Shown here: one piece after another, positions 53,829 through 63,009 of the stretch
Layout: each line of letters starts with the position of its first letter
Position numbering within the stretch: the first letter of the stretch is position 1
DNA from: Pleomorphomonas oryzae DSM 16300
GTDB lineage: Bacteria; Pseudomonadota; Alphaproteobacteria; Rhizobiales; Pleomorphomonadaceae
Length of the DNA stretch: 64,000 bases
NCBI RefSeq assembly: GCF_000422965.1
Contig: NZ_AUHB01000012.1
Span: 1-64,000 of the forward strand
Reading direction: 5' to 3'
Position numbers and translations under genes: made by a program
The notes under the pieces: generated by a model
Seen by the model: the letters and a program-made list of their open reading frames with translations, nothing else
Databases searched by the model: none
Told to the model about the DNA's origin: nothing

Positions 53829-54854
53829 ATGAGCGAGATTGCGAGCGGCAAGCGCGAGACCGTCGATGTGGCGATCGTCGGTGCCGGTCCCATGGGGCTT
53901 GTCACCGCCCTGATGTGCCTGCGGGCGGGCCTCAAGGTGGCGATTTACGAACGGCAGGCCGATTTTGCCGGCTCCCCAGCCTGGAACGGCACCGGCGTGC
54001 TGGCGCCTGACTGTGAGGCGGATGGCGCGGATGCCACGATCGTGGATCTCGGCCGTCGCTCGATCGAACTTTGGCCGACGCTGATCCCCGGCATCACCCT
54101 CAACGGCGCCCTCGTGCTGGGCAATCGACGCCAGCCGACGGCGATCGATGATTATTCCACCTTCGTCCTCAATTACGAATGGGTCGACGAGGAGCGGATC
54201 GCCGCTCTCGAACCGGCACTCGCCGCCATCTATAGCCGGGGTATGTTTTTCCCGCAGGCCGCGCATGCCGACCCGCGCCTCATGTTTACCGGCCTCCGGG
54301 ACGTGCTGGAGGCTGGTGGTGTCCGGATTCGCTTCGAGTGGGTCGGCACGATCGACGGTCTGCAAGCCGAGCGCATAGTTGACACCCGAGGTCTTGGCGC
54401 ACGCGACCGCTTTCCGGAACTCCGAGCCGTCACCGCGGAAATGGCCCAGGTGCGCAGCCACAAGGTGGAACTCAGCCGGCCGGTCCGGCTTCTGCACAAC
54501 CGCCATTCCCTCTATGTGACCCCGCGCGGCCAGGGGGTCTATGTGATCGGTGCGACGACGGTGGATGACGACCGCGGCGGCATGTCGGTTCGCTCGGCTG
54601 GTGAGCTCATGACGCATGCCGTATCGCTGTTGCCCGCCTTTGCCGACGCTGAGGTGCTGGAGCTGCGCTCCGGCCTGATGCCGGTGCTGATGAACGGCGT
54701 GCCGAAGGTGCAAGTCGGCGAGCGGGTGATCGCCGTCAACGGCCTTTATCGTTACGGCTGGATGGTGGCGCCGGCCATTGCCGAGGATCTCCTGCGGGTG
54801 ATCTACACGCAGGCGACCAAGGTCATCCATGCCCACCGGCCGATACGCCCGTAA
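53829..54854 (+). CDS. thiO: FAD-dependent oxidoreductase, glycine oxidase-like (ThiO)
   Basis: ThiO oxidises glycine to iminoglycine for the thiazole half of thiamine. The 341-residue protein has the FAD-binding GAGPMG near residue 18, YERQADF near residue 46, and the C-terminal FAD contact LYRYGWMVAPAIAEDLL near residue 310. The MYVTP/GVYVIGATT segment (near residue 225) is ThiO-like. It leads thiE and thiD in one direction, with 27 bases before thiE. No thiC, thiS or thiG lies in the window. Other amine oxidase functions are possible. Confidence 0.82.
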   Translation: MSEIASGKRETVDVAIVGAGPMGLVTALMCLRAGLKVAIYERQADFAGSPAWNGTGVLAPDCEADGADATIVDLGRRSIELWPTLIPGITLNGALVLGNRRQPTAIDDYSTFVLNYEWVDEERIAALEPALAAIYSRGMFFPQAAHADPRLMFTGLRDVLEAGGVRIRFEWVGTIDGLQAERIVDTRGLGARDRFPELRAVTAEMAQVRSHKVELSRPVRLLHNRHSLYVTPRGQGVYVIGATTVDDDRGGMSVRSAGELMTHAVSLLPAFADAEVLELRSGLMPVLMNGVPKVQVGERVIAVNGLYRYGWMVAPAIAEDLLRVIYTQATKVIHAHRPIRP

Positions 54855-54881
54855 TCCAATTTCCTCTCAAACGGAAAGCCG

Positions 54882-55490
54882 ATGCTCGACCGCTTTTATC
54901 TCATCATCGACCGGGCTGCTTGGCTGCCCCGCCTGCTGCCGCTCGGGCTGAAACTGGTCCAGATCCGCACCAAGGCGCCCGACATCGCGACGCGGCGGCG
55001 GGAAATTGCCGACTCGCTCACTCTCTGCAAGGCAGCGGGCGCAATGTGTGTGGTCAACGACCACTGGCGGGAGGCGATCGAGTTCGGCGCCGAGTGGCTG
55101 CATCTCGGCCAGGAAGATCTCGATACGGCCGATCTCAAGGCCGTCCGTGCCGCCGGCATCCGTTTCGGCGTCTCCACGGCAAACCGTGAGGAACTCGATA
55201 GGGCGCTCACCGTCGACCCGCACCACGTGGCGCTGGGGCCGATCTGGTCGACGGTTTCCAAGGACGACGCGGCGCCGGCCAGCGGTCCCGAGCTGCTCAC
55301 CGAGTGGAAGCGCATCGCCAAACGGCCGCTGGTGGCGATCGGTGGCATCTCGCTCGACCGGGCGCCGATCTGCTGGGACGCCGGCGCCGACAGTGTGGCG
55401 GTGATCTCCGATGTCTTGTCGGCCAAAAGTCCCGAGGCGCGGCTGACCGAATGGCTCGATACCGCCAAGGCTTGGGAGGCGCGGCCATGA
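54882..55490 (+). CDS. thiE: Thiamine-phosphate synthase
   Basis: ThiE couples hydroxymethylpyrimidine pyrophosphate to thiazole phosphate, giving thiamine phosphate. The 202-residue TIM-barrel protein has LVQIRTK near residue 25, [20 protein letters not shown] near residue 58, [14 protein letters not shown] near residue 96, VALGPIWST near residue 114 and [20 protein letters not shown] near residue 152. It overlaps the thiD start (ATGA). It is short and variant compared with canonical ThiE, as in other rhizobial ThiE proteins. Confidence 0.85.
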   Translation: MLDRFYLIIDRAAWLPRLLPLGLKLVQIRTKAPDIATRRREIADSLTLCKAAGAMCVVNDHWREAIEFGAEWLHLGQEDLDTADLKAVRAAGIRFGVSTANREELDRALTVDPHHVALGPIWSTVSKDDAAPASGPELLTEWKRIAKRPLVAIGGISLDRAPICWDAGADSVAVISDVLSAKSPEARLTEWLDTAKAWEARP

Positions 55491-56284
55491 CGGCGATCGC
55501 AGTCACCATCGCGGGGTCGGATTCGGGCGGTGGCGCCGGCATCCAGGCCGACCTCAAGACCTTCTCGGCGCTGGGCGTCTACGGCGCCTCGGTGATCACG
55601 GCGTTGACGGCGCAGAATACGCGCGGTGTGACGGCGATCCACGAAGCGCCAGCCGATTTCGTCCGCGCCGAGATCGACGCCGTGTTTTCCGACCTTGCCG
55701 TCAACGCGGTGAAGATCGGCATGCTGGCGAGCCCCGAGCTGATCCGCACCGTAGCCAGCGGCCTGCGCGATTATGGCCAGAGCCAAGTCGTGCTCGATCC
55801 GGTGATGGTGGCGACGTCGGGCGACAGCCTCCTGAAAGGCGAGGCGGTGGCGACGCTGCGCGAGGTGCTGTTTCCACTCGCCAGCCTCATCACGCCCAAC
55901 CTTCCGGAAGCAGGCAAGCTGTTGGGGCGAACCGTTGGCGAAACGCCTGAGGACATGCTGGCGGCGGCGCGTGAGCTCAAGTCGCTCGGCCCCAAGGCGG
56001 TACTCGTCAAGGGCGGCCATGGCACGGGCGCCGAAAGCACCGACCTCTACCTCGATGGCGACGGCGAGCGTTGGCTGTCGGCGCCGCGCCACGCGACACG
56101 CAACACCCATGGCACCGGCTGCACCCTGTCGTCGGCGATCGCTGCTGGTCTCGCCAAGGGGCTTGGCTTGGTCGAAGCCGTCGCCGAGGGCAAGGCCTAT
56201 GTCACGGCGGCCATCGTCGCCGCCGACCGTCTGGAGATCGGCCACGGCCACGGTCCGGTGCATCACTTCCATGCCTGGTGGTAA
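55487..56284 (+). CDS. thiD: Hydroxymethylpyrimidine/phosphomethylpyrimidine kinase
   Basis: ThiD phosphorylates HMP and HMP-phosphate to the pyrophosphate. The 265-residue ribokinase-fold protein has [20 protein letters not shown] near residue 7, [17 protein letters not shown] near residue 32, [14 protein letters not shown] near residue 104, VKGGH near residue 181 and the anion-hole motif [18 protein letters not shown] near residue 206. ATG overlaps the thiE stop. It ends the thiO-thiE-thiD group, 1 base before the convergent LysR stop. Confidence 0.95.
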   Translation: MTAIAVTIAGSDSGGGAGIQADLKTFSALGVYGASVITALTAQNTRGVTAIHEAPADFVRAEIDAVFSDLAVNAVKIGMLASPELIRTVASGLRDYGQSQVVLDPVMVATSGDSLLKGEAVATLREVLFPLASLITPNLPEAGKLLGRTVGETPEDMLAAARELKSLGPKAVLVKGGHGTGAESTDLYLDGDGERWLSAPRHATRNTHGTGCTLSSAIAAGLAKGLGLVEAVAEGKAYVTAAIVAADRLEIGHGHGPVHHFHAWW

Positions 56285-57142
56285 CTAGGTCCGGTCGAGC
56301 CGACGGCTGACTGTTTCGTCGATCCAGCGGGCGACGGCGCGGACCGAGGGCGCCTTGCCGCGCTCGGGATGGGCGAGGCGATAGACGTCGCGAACAGCGG
56401 CGCCGCGCGTGCCGGCCACTTCCGAGAACCGAGCATCGTCGTCGCCCATCAGCGTCGGCAGCATGACCTCCGCGCCGTTCGCAGCCGCCGCTTCCGCCAG
56501 CACGTCCAGTCGGTTCGAGCGCGTGACAACCCGCGCATCCGGTCGTAGCGCCTTAAGGGCGAGCGCCTCGGGTAACTCGGCATAATCCTGGCCATAGGCG
56601 ACCACCGTGTCGGGGCGGGCGCCTTCCCTCGGGCGGTAAAGGGCAAAGCCGAGGTGACCGAGGCGGCGGATGGTGGCGTTGTCATCAGGCCCTCGGCCGA
56701 GCCGCACGGCGAGATCGGCCTCGCGGTCTTCGAAGCTGACGCTGCGATCCTCGATCGTCAGGTCCACTTCGATATCCGGATGGAGGGCTGAGAGATTGCC
56801 GAGCGCCGGTGCCAAGATCAGCTTGTGGATGAGCCCGAGGCTAGAAACGCGGACACTGCCGGCCGCTTCTTCCCGTGATTGGCGCAGGCGGCTGTCCGCT
56901 TCCTCGGCGACCGCCGCCATGGCCGACAGTTGCGGCAGGATCGTTCTGAGCAGCGGCGTCGGCCGCAGCCGGCGGTCGATGCGGTCGAACAACGCGGCCC
57001 CGAGCCGGGCTTCGATGCGGCCAAGCCGGCGGGCCGCCGTGGTTTGATCGACGCCGAGGCGACGGGCTGCCTCGCTCAGCGTCGCGCCAGCGACAATCTC
57101 GCTCACCAGTTCCAGCTCGTCCCAACGTATGTCTGCGTTCAT
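56285..57142 (-). CDS. LysR family transcriptional regulator
   Basis: The 285-residue protein has the LysR HTH (LVSEIVAGATLSEAARRLGV and QTTAARRLGRIEARLGAALF) and an effector domain (DLTIEDRSVSFEDREADLAV near residue 127). ATG 57142 is chosen over an upstream in-frame start at 57178. It is divergent from the cysteine hydrolase gene with 86 bases between, and inverted repeats of ATGCAG lie there. Confidence 0.9.
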   Translation of the reverse strand: MNADIRWDELELVSEIVAGATLSEAARRLGVDQTTAARRLGRIEARLGAALFDRIDRRLRPTPLLRTILPQLSAMAAVAEEADSRLRQSREEAAGSVRVSSLGLIHKLILAPALGNLSALHPDIEVDLTIEDRSVSFEDREADLAVRLGRGPDDNATIRRLGHLGFALYRPREGARPDTVVAYGQDYAELPEALALKALRPDARVVTRSNRLDVLAEAAAANGAEVMLPTLMGDDDARFSEVAGTRGAAVRDVYRLAHPERGKAPSVRAVARWIDETVSRRLDRT

Positions 57143-57186
57143 GCAGGTTATGTTCCGAAAATTGCCGATTTTCTGCATCCATGCAG
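57141..57186. promoter_or_regulatory. LysR-type operator region
   Basis: CTGCAT-CC-ATGCAG (57173-57186) is an inverted repeat, and ATGCAG recurs at 57141-57146, between the LysR gene and the cysteine hydrolase gene. This layout suits a LysR recognition and activation region; binding is inferred. Confidence 0.45.
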
Positions 57187-57228
57187 AGCGTATTGTCGCC
57201 CTCAGTTCAAGCAGAAAAGGAAATTGTC

Positions 57229-57816
57229 ATGCCGCGCACCCTCAACGAGCTCTTCGGCCGCACCGTGGTACCCGCCCGCCTCGGTGTGGCACCGCTGGTG
57301 CTGGTCGACTGTCAGAATGACTATCTCTCCGGTCCGCTGGCGCTCGCCGGCATCGAAGCGGCGGTGGCAGCGGCGGGCCGGTTGCTCGACGCAGCGCGGG
57401 CACGGGGATCCAAGGTGATCCACGTTGTCCAGCGCGGCGCGGCCGGTGGTCTGTTCGATCTCAGTGGTCCCGGCGGCGCCATTATCGACCGGCTCGCGCC
57501 GCAGGCAGGCGAGAGCATCGTGATCAAGACACGGCCCAATGGCTTTTCCGACACGACGCTGCTCGCCGAGCTTGGGGATACGGGCGGCGAAATGATCATC
57601 GCCGGTTTCATGACACACAACTGCGTTTCCTCGACGGTTCGCGCCGCCCTCGATCTGGGTATTCTGCCGACGGTGGTCGCCGACGCCACCGCCACGCGCG
57701 ACCTGCCGTTGTCGGGTGGCATCGTGCCGGCCGTCGATCTCCAGCGGGCGGAACTGGCGGCGCTGGCCGACCGGCACGCCGTGGTCGTCACGGTCGCCGA
57801 CCTCACGGGAGAATAG
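57229..57816 (+). CDS. Cysteine hydrolase (isochorismatase family)
   Basis: The 195-residue protein has the catalytic triad of the isochorismatase-like hydrolase superfamily: Asp in [11 protein letters not shown] near residue 23, Lys in [12 protein letters not shown] near residue 100 and Cys in [17 protein letters not shown] near residue 132. The family also includes nicotinamidases and amidases, so the substrate is open. ATG 57229 follows AGGAAA; an upstream in-frame ATG at 57181 lies in the operator region. The divergent LysR gene is its likely regulator. Confidence 0.88.
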   Translation: MPRTLNELFGRTVVPARLGVAPLVLVDCQNDYLSGPLALAGIEAAVAAAGRLLDAARARGSKVIHVVQRGAAGGLFDLSGPGGAIIDRLAPQAGESIVIKTRPNGFSDTTLLAELGDTGGEMIIAGFMTHNCVSSTVRAALDLGILPTVVADATATRDLPLSGGIVPAVDLQRAELAALADRHAVVVTVADLTGE

Positions 57817-57968
57817 GCTTTCGGTTCAAGCCGCTTGTCACGGCAATGCTACCGAATTCGCAATCAAACCTAGACGAAGGTACTAGCCTTGCTTCCATCC
57901 TCTCCGTAATATCCCGCGCCAACCGGTGGAACATAAACGGGCGTTTGCCCGGCATGGGAGTGCGTGAA

Positions 57969-59612
57969 ATGGTCGCGGAGCTGGATCCTATCTTCAAGCG
58001 TCTGGAAGCCAAGAAGGCCGCGCTGGCCAATCGCCCGATGCGCAAGCTGTTCGCCGAGGACGCCGGTCGCTTCGACCGCTTCAGCGTGCACCTTGACGAC
58101 CTGCTGCTGGACTTCTCCAAGAACCGTCTCGACGCCGAGGCCTTCGCCACGCTGATCGAGCTTGCCAAGGCGGCGGGCGTTGCCGAGCGGCGCGATGCCA
58201 TGTTCGCCGGCGCCGTGATCAACACCACCGAAAAGCGCTCGGTGCTGCATACGGCGCTGCGCAACCGGTCCAACACGCCGGTCATCGTCGATGGCAAGGA
58301 CGTCATGCCCGACGTCAACGAGGTGCTTGGCCGCATTCGCGACTTCGCCGAGGGAGTGCGCTCCGGCAAGATCGCCTCGTCGACCGGCGCCAAGTTCACC
58401 GACGTCGTCAACATCGGCATCGGCGGCTCCGACCTCGGTCCGGCCATGGCGACGATCGCGCTCACGCCCTATCGCGGCAATGGCCCGCGCCTGCACTACG
58501 TCTCCAACGTCGACGGCGCCCATATCGCCGACACGCTGGCTGAGCTCGACCCGAAGACGACGCTGTTCGTCGTGGCGTCGAAGACCTTTACCACCTCCGA
58601 GACCATGACCAACGCCGGCACCGCCCGCGACTGGATCAAGCAGCATCTCGGCGAAGCGGCGGTCGGTGCCCACTTCTGCGCCGTTTCCACGGCGCTCGAC
58701 AAGGTGGCCGCCTTCGGCATGGACGTGAAGCGCGCCTTCGGCTTCTGGGACTGGGTCGGCGGCCGCTATTCGGTATGGTCGGCCATTGGCCTGCCGGTGG
58801 CGATCGCCGTCGGTTTCGACAATTTCGTCGCCTTCCTGGCCGGCGCCCATGAGGTGGACAATCACTTCCGCACGGCGCCGCTCGAGAAGAACATCCCGGT
58901 GATCCTCGGTGTTCTCGGCGTCTGGTATCGCAACGTCTGGGGCTTCTCGACCCATGCCGTGCTGCCCTACGACCAGCGTCTTTCGCGCTTTGCCGCTTAT
59001 TTGCAGCAGCTCGACATGGAATCGAACGGCAAGGGCGTCCGCACCGACGGTACGCCGGTGCCGCGTGCCTCCGGCCCGATCGTCTGGGGCGAGCCCGGCA
59101 CCAACGGCCAGCACGCCTTCTATCAGCTGATCCACCAGGGCACCGACGTCATTCCGGCCGACTTCCTGGCCGCTGCCGTGCCGCACGAGCAGGTGGGCGA
59201 TCACCACGCCAAGCTGCTGTCCAACGTCCTCGCCCAGACCGAGGCGCTGATGCTGGGCAAGACGGTGGAGGAAGCCGCTGCCGAGCTGAAGAAGGCCGGC
59301 AAGTCGGATGCCGATATCGCCGCGCTGGCGCCGCACAAGGCGTTCCCCGGCAACCGGCCGACCAACACCATCCTCTACAAGACGCTCGATCCGAGGACGC
59401 TCGGCCGGCTGATCGCCATCTACGAGCACAAGGTGTTCGTGCAGGGCACCATCTGGGGCATCAACTCCTACGACCAGTGGGGCGTCGAGCTCGGCAAGGA
59501 ACTGGCCAACCGTCTCCTGCCGGTGCTCAAGGGCGAAGCCGAGCCGGCGGCGAGCCAGGACGTATCGACCAAGGGATTGGTTGCAGCCATCAAGGCACTT
59601 CAAAAGAATTGA
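57969..59612 (+). CDS. pgi: Glucose-6-phosphate isomerase
   Basis: Pgi interconverts glucose 6-phosphate and fructose 6-phosphate. The 547-residue protein has [18 protein letters not shown] near residue 149, [14 protein letters not shown] near residue 202, the family signature [13 protein letters not shown] near residue 264, [17 protein letters not shown] near residue 378 (catalytic His) and [20 protein letters not shown] near residue 486. ATG 57969 is chosen for normal length and its GGAG element; the frame is open upstream to 57846. A terminator follows, before pgl. Confidence 0.95.
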   Translation: MVAELDPIFKRLEAKKAALANRPMRKLFAEDAGRFDRFSVHLDDLLLDFSKNRLDAEAFATLIELAKAAGVAERRDAMFAGAVINTTEKRSVLHTALRNRSNTPVIVDGKDVMPDVNEVLGRIRDFAEGVRSGKIASSTGAKFTDVVNIGIGGSDLGPAMATIALTPYRGNGPRLHYVSNVDGAHIADTLAELDPKTTLFVVASKTFTTSETMTNAGTARDWIKQHLGEAAVGAHFCAVSTALDKVAAFGMDVKRAFGFWDWVGGRYSVWSAIGLPVAIAVGFDNFVAFLAGAHEVDNHFRTAPLEKNIPVILGVLGVWYRNVWGFSTHAVLPYDQRLSRFAAYLQQLDMESNGKGVRTDGTPVPRASGPIVWGEPGTNGQHAFYQLIHQGTDVIPADFLAAAVPHEQVGDHHAKLLSNVLAQTEALMLGKTVEEAAAELKKAGKSDADIAALAPHKAFPGNRPTNTILYKTLDPRTLGRLIAIYEHKVFVQGTIWGINSYDQWGVELGKELANRLLPVLKGEAEPAASQDVSTKGLVAAIKALQKN

Positions 59613-59623
59613 GTTTCCGACAC

Positions 59624-59650
59624 AGTCGGCGACGATTTTCGTCGCCGACT
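59624..59650. terminator. Terminator hairpin after pgi
   Basis: A 12-bp perfect stem (59624-59635 with 59639-59650) closes a 3-base loop of T. It lies 11 bases after the pgi stop. No long T-run follows on the plus strand. Confidence 0.8.
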
Positions 59651-59709
59651 ATTCCCGTGCTGGTTTTTCCACTGCAGGGACCGACACGGTCTGATAGGGA
59701 TTACTGAAT

Positions 59710-59735
59710 GTCGGCCGGTGCCAACGCCGGCCGAC
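59710..59735. other. Hairpin between pgi and pgl
   Basis: GTCGGCCGG (59710-59718) pairs with CCGGCCGAC (59727-59735) around an 8-base loop. It lies 120 bases before the pgl ATG. Its role is unknown. Confidence 0.5.
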
Positions 59736-59854
59736 TGTGTATATTGAATAAGGGGAAATAGGCCGGCACGGCATCGTCCGATGTATCGGCCACACTCGCC
59801 GCCCAGCCGATAACGGCCGGCGGCGCTACGGGATCGCCGATCTGGAGGAAACGG

Positions 59855-60547
59855 ATGTACGAGTTTCAGGAGTTCGAAAACGGCGCCGCGCTCGCCGACG
59901 CGTTGACCGTTGAGGTTGCCGGTGCGCTCGCTCATACCATCCGCCTGCATGGCAAGGCAGCGCTGGCCCTCTCCGGCGGCAAGACGCCGGTGCGTTTCCT
60001 GGAAGCGATGTCGCGTTATCGCATGCCATGGAACGACGTGGTGGTGACGCTGGTCGACGAGCGCTGGGTACCGGAGACCAACGAGCGCTCCAACGCCGGA
60101 CTCGCCCGCCGTCACCTCCTGAAGGGGCCGCTCAGCAACGTCGAATTCGTGCCGCTCTACCGGCCGGTGCCGAAGCCCGAAGACGCGGTGGCCGAGGTTG
60201 GCAAGGTGATTGCCGATCTGCCGCTGCCGTTTGCCGCTGTGGTGCTCGGTATGGGCGAGGACGGTCACACCGCGTCCTTCTATCCCGGTGGCGACAACCT
60301 GGCGGCCGCCAATTCACCGGACTGCAAGGCGCAGGTGATGGCCATCAACGCCGCTGGAGCGGGCGAGCCGCGTATCACGCTGACACTGCCGCTGCTGCTC
60401 GCTTCCGATGAGATCCTGCTGCATATCGAAGGCGCGGAGAAGCGTGCTGCCTTCGAGAAAGCCGTGGCCGGCGACGACGTGATGGAGATGCCGGTGCGCA
60501 GCCTCCTCAAGTCGGAGAAGCTGGTGAAGGTTCTCTGGTGCCCGTGA
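59855..60547 (+). CDS. pgl: 6-phosphogluconolactonase
   Basis: Pgl hydrolyses 6-phosphogluconolactone in the oxidative pentose phosphate and Entner-Doudoroff pathways. The 230-residue protein has ALALSGGKTPVRFLEAM near residue 33, VTLVDERWVPETNERSNAGL near residue 64 and VLGMGEDGHTASFYPG near residue 130, all characteristic of the sugar isomerase-like lactonase family. It is preceded by GGAGGAAACGG. No zwf or edd is nearby. Confidence 0.93.
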   Translation: MYEFQEFENGAALADALTVEVAGALAHTIRLHGKAALALSGGKTPVRFLEAMSRYRMPWNDVVVTLVDERWVPETNERSNAGLARRHLLKGPLSNVEFVPLYRPVPKPEDAVAEVGKVIADLPLPFAAVVLGMGEDGHTASFYPGGDNLAAANSPDCKAQVMAINAAGAGEPRITLTLPLLLASDEILLHIEGAEKRAAFEKAVAGDDVMEMPVRSLLKSEKLVKVLWCP

Positions 60548-60571
60548 GGGATTGCTAATTTCTCCAAGAGC

Positions 60572-60598
60572 ACGGCCCGGTCTTGACCGGGCCGTTTT
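60572..60598 (+). terminator. Rho-independent terminator after pgl
   Basis: A 10-bp perfect stem (60572-60581 with 60586-60595) with a CTTG loop runs into TTTT. It lies 24 bases after the pgl stop. Confidence 0.9.
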
Positions 60599-60761
60599 GC
60601 ATTTGAAAGGCGGGATAGTGTTCCTCCTGACGCTGTTTGGAGGCGAATAGGCGTCTTTGTCATAAAACTGAGAAGCTGTCGGGACAAAAGGAGGTATCGG
60701 GATCGGCGAATTGCCATCGATTCCCGCCTCGGAGAAGATGCAGCACGCATCTTTGTTTGCC

Positions 60762-61565
60762 ATGACGGACGCCAATACTACTCGAAGCCTCAGGGCGCTG
60801 TTCATATCCGACATTCATCTCGGTACGCGCGACTGCCAGGCCGATCTTCTGCTCGATTTCATGCGGGTCCACGAGGCGGAGACGATCTATCTCGTCGGCG
60901 ACGTCGTCGATGGCTGGCGGATGCGTCGCTCCTGGTTCTGGACGCAGAGCCACAACGACGTGGTGCAGAAGCTGCTGCGCAAGGCGCGCAAGGGCGCGCG
61001 CGTCGTCTATATCCCCGGCAATCACGACGAATTTCTGCGCGGCTATCTCGGCACCCATTTCGGCGGCGTCGAGGTGATGGATCGCTGCGTGCACGAGGCG
61101 GCCGACGGTCGCCGATATCTGATCATTCACGGCGACCAGTTCGACGTGGTGGTGCGTCACGCCCGCTGGCTCGCCTATCTCGGCGACTGGGCCTACGAGA
61201 TGGCGCTCTGGACAAATACCTGGGTCAACAAGCTGAGACGTGCCATCGGGCTGCCTTACTGGTCGCTGTCGGCTTGGGCCAAACTGAGGGTAAAAAATGC
61301 CGTCAACTTCATCGGCGCCTTCGAGGATGCGCTCGCCCACGAGGCGCGGCGCGTTGGTGCCGACGGCGTCATCTGCGGCCATATCCACCACGCCACCATG
61401 CGCGACATGAACGGCATCGCCTACATCAATACTGGCGACTGGGTGGAAAGCTGCACGGCGGTCGCCGAGAACCACGACGGAAGCCTGGAAATTATCCGCT
61501 GGACACGCCTGGAGCACGAGCGTCAGTCACCTCTGATGCTGCCGCGGGCCGAGGCGGCGGAATGA
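60762..61565 (+). CDS. LpxH-like UDP-2,3-diacylglucosamine hydrolase
   Basis: This is a metallophosphoesterase of the LpxH type, which in lipid A synthesis splits UDP-2,3-diacylglucosamine. The 267-residue protein has the motifs FISDIHLG near residue 14, LVGDVVDGW near residue 44, IPGNHDEFLRG near residue 84, HGDQFD near residue 123 and GHIHHATM near residue 208. The start is uncertain: earlier in-frame starts are ATG 60738 and TTG 60711, and an AAGGAGGT element lies at 60688-60695, too far from ATG 60762. It overlaps the glycosyltransferase start by four bases. Confidence 0.85.
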   Translation: MTDANTTRSLRALFISDIHLGTRDCQADLLLDFMRVHEAETIYLVGDVVDGWRMRRSWFWTQSHNDVVQKLLRKARKGARVVYIPGNHDEFLRGYLGTHFGGVEVMDRCVHEAADGRRYLIIHGDQFDVVVRHARWLAYLGDWAYEMALWTNTWVNKLRRAIGLPYWSLSAWAKLRVKNAVNFIGAFEDALAHEARRVGADGVICGHIHHATMRDMNGIAYINTGDWVESCTAVAENHDGSLEIIRWTRLEHERQSPLMLPRAEAAE

Positions 61566-62611
61566 CGCGCATCACCGTCGTTACCGACGCCTGGCATCCG
61601 CAGGTCAATGGCGTCGTCCGCTCGATCGAGCGCACCAATGCCGAACTGATTGCCATGGGCGCCGAGATCACCATGGTGACGCCCGACCTGTTCCGGACGC
61701 TGCCTTTGCCAAGCTATCCGGAAATACGGGTGACGATCTCGACCTATCGGCGCGTGGCGCGCGAGATCGAACGCGGCCAGCCGGCCTACGTCCATATCGC
61801 CACCGAAGGCCCGCTCGGGCTCAAGGCGCGCAAGTGGTGCCGTCGCCACGGCATGCCCTATACGACGAGCTATCACACTCGCTTTCCCGAATATGTGGCG
61901 GCCCGCCTGCCGGTGCCCGAATCCTGGCTCTACGCTTTCGTCCGCCGCTTTCACAATGGCGGGGCCGGATGCATGGTCGCCACCGACACCCTGGCAGCGG
62001 AATTGTCGGCTCGCGGCTTCCGTAATCTGATGCGCTGGGGGCGTGGCATCGACGCCGAGCTGTTCCGGCCACGACCGGCTGAAGAGGGCGTGTTCGACCT
62101 GCCGCGACCGATCTTCATCAATGTCGGACGTGTTGCCGTCGAAAAGAACCTTGAGGCGTTCCTGGCTCTCGACCTGCCGGGCTCCAAGGTGGTGGTGGGT
62201 GATGGGCCGCAGCGGGCCAGCCTCGAGCGGCGCTACCCGGACGTCCATTTCGTCGGCGTGAAGATCGGCGAGGACCTTGCTCGCGCTTATGCTTCGGCCG
62301 ACGTCTTCGTGTTCCCCTCGCGTACCGACACCTTCGGCAACGTGCTGCTGGAAGCGCTGGCCTCGGGCCTGCCGGTCGCCGCCTATCCGGTGATGGGGCC
62401 GCTCGATATCCTCGGCGACAGTGACGCCGGCATTCTCGACGAGGACCTCCGGGCCGCCTGCCTTGGCGCCCTGGCGATCGATCGCGAGGCGGCGCGCGAG
62501 CTGGCGCTGTCCTTCAGCTGGCGGCGGGCGGCAATGCAGTTTCTCGACAATATCCGTCTTGCCAACGGCGAGACGTTGGATGAGGCGCCCCTCGTACCGG
62601 TGACGGTCTAG
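61562..62611 (+). CDS. GT4 family glycosyltransferase
   Basis: The 349-residue protein has a GT-B fold: RITVVTDAWHPQVNGVVRSI at residues 3-22, FINVGRVAVEKNLEAFLALD near residue 181, ARAYASADVFVFPSRTDTFG near residue 239 and the ExE-type donor site NVLLEALASGLPVAAYPVMG near residue 260. Relatives transfer mannose or galactose in glycolipid synthesis, such as GDP-mannose-dependent alpha-mannosyltransferases. The ATG overlaps the stop of the LpxH-like gene (ATGA), so the pair is coupled and may act on envelope lipids. Confidence 0.87.
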   Translation: MTRITVVTDAWHPQVNGVVRSIERTNAELIAMGAEITMVTPDLFRTLPLPSYPEIRVTISTYRRVAREIERGQPAYVHIATEGPLGLKARKWCRRHGMPYTTSYHTRFPEYVAARLPVPESWLYAFVRRFHNGGAGCMVATDTLAAELSARGFRNLMRWGRGIDAELFRPRPAEEGVFDLPRPIFINVGRVAVEKNLEAFLALDLPGSKVVVGDGPQRASLERRYPDVHFVGVKIGEDLARAYASADVFVFPSRTDTFGNVLLEALASGLPVAAYPVMGPLDILGDSDAGILDEDLRAACLGALAIDREAARELALSFSWRRAAMQFLDNIRLANGETLDEAPLVPVTV

Positions 62612-62621
62612 CGTCGCAGAA

Positions 62622-62810
62622 TCAGACGGTCATATCCACCAAGCTACCCATGCCAGCCGGTGGCGGGGCAGACGCTGCCGACTGGACGGCTTGGCTCATA
62701 AGGTCGGCCGCCGATTGGTCCGACTTGAGCGCCATCTTCATGACCGCCGTGCCGATGTCGCTTTTGGTGTTGGCCTGCAGCATGGTCGTGACGGTCGCAG
62801 CAAGGTCCAT
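62622..62810 (-). CDS. YjfB-like putative motility protein
   Basis: The 62-residue protein resembles the YjfB family of small putative motility proteins: a short N-terminal helix (LAATVTTMLQANTKSDIGTA), a central AVMKMALKSDQSAADLM, and a Pro-Gly-Met-rich tail (PPPAGMGSLVDMTV). The function of the family is unknown. It is close to a CheZ-type gene on the same strand, which fits a motility link. The ribosome site is weak. It converges on the glycosyltransferase gene. Confidence 0.65.
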   Translation of the reverse strand: MDLAATVTTMLQANTKSDIGTAVMKMALKSDQSAADLMSQAVQSAASAPPPAGMGSLVDMTV

Positions 62811-63009
62811 GTCCGATACTCGCGCCTGTTAGGTGGCTCTGTCGGGTGGAGTGAACGCCCGAAAAATTGACAAGTTGTTATTGGCGCGACGCTGCGATGG
62901 CGCACAGCGGTTATCGCTCCGAGATCGCTCGCACCCGCAACGAACAGGGCGAGACGAACTGTCGGCCTAACGTCCGGCTGCCTTCCGGAAAAGCCCCCGG
63001 TGATCCCAC

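Noticed and set aside
57870-59603. 577-codon open frame antisense to pgi
   Set aside because: It mirrors the GC-rich third-position pattern of pgi, lacks any domain, and pgi has full family motifs on the other strand.
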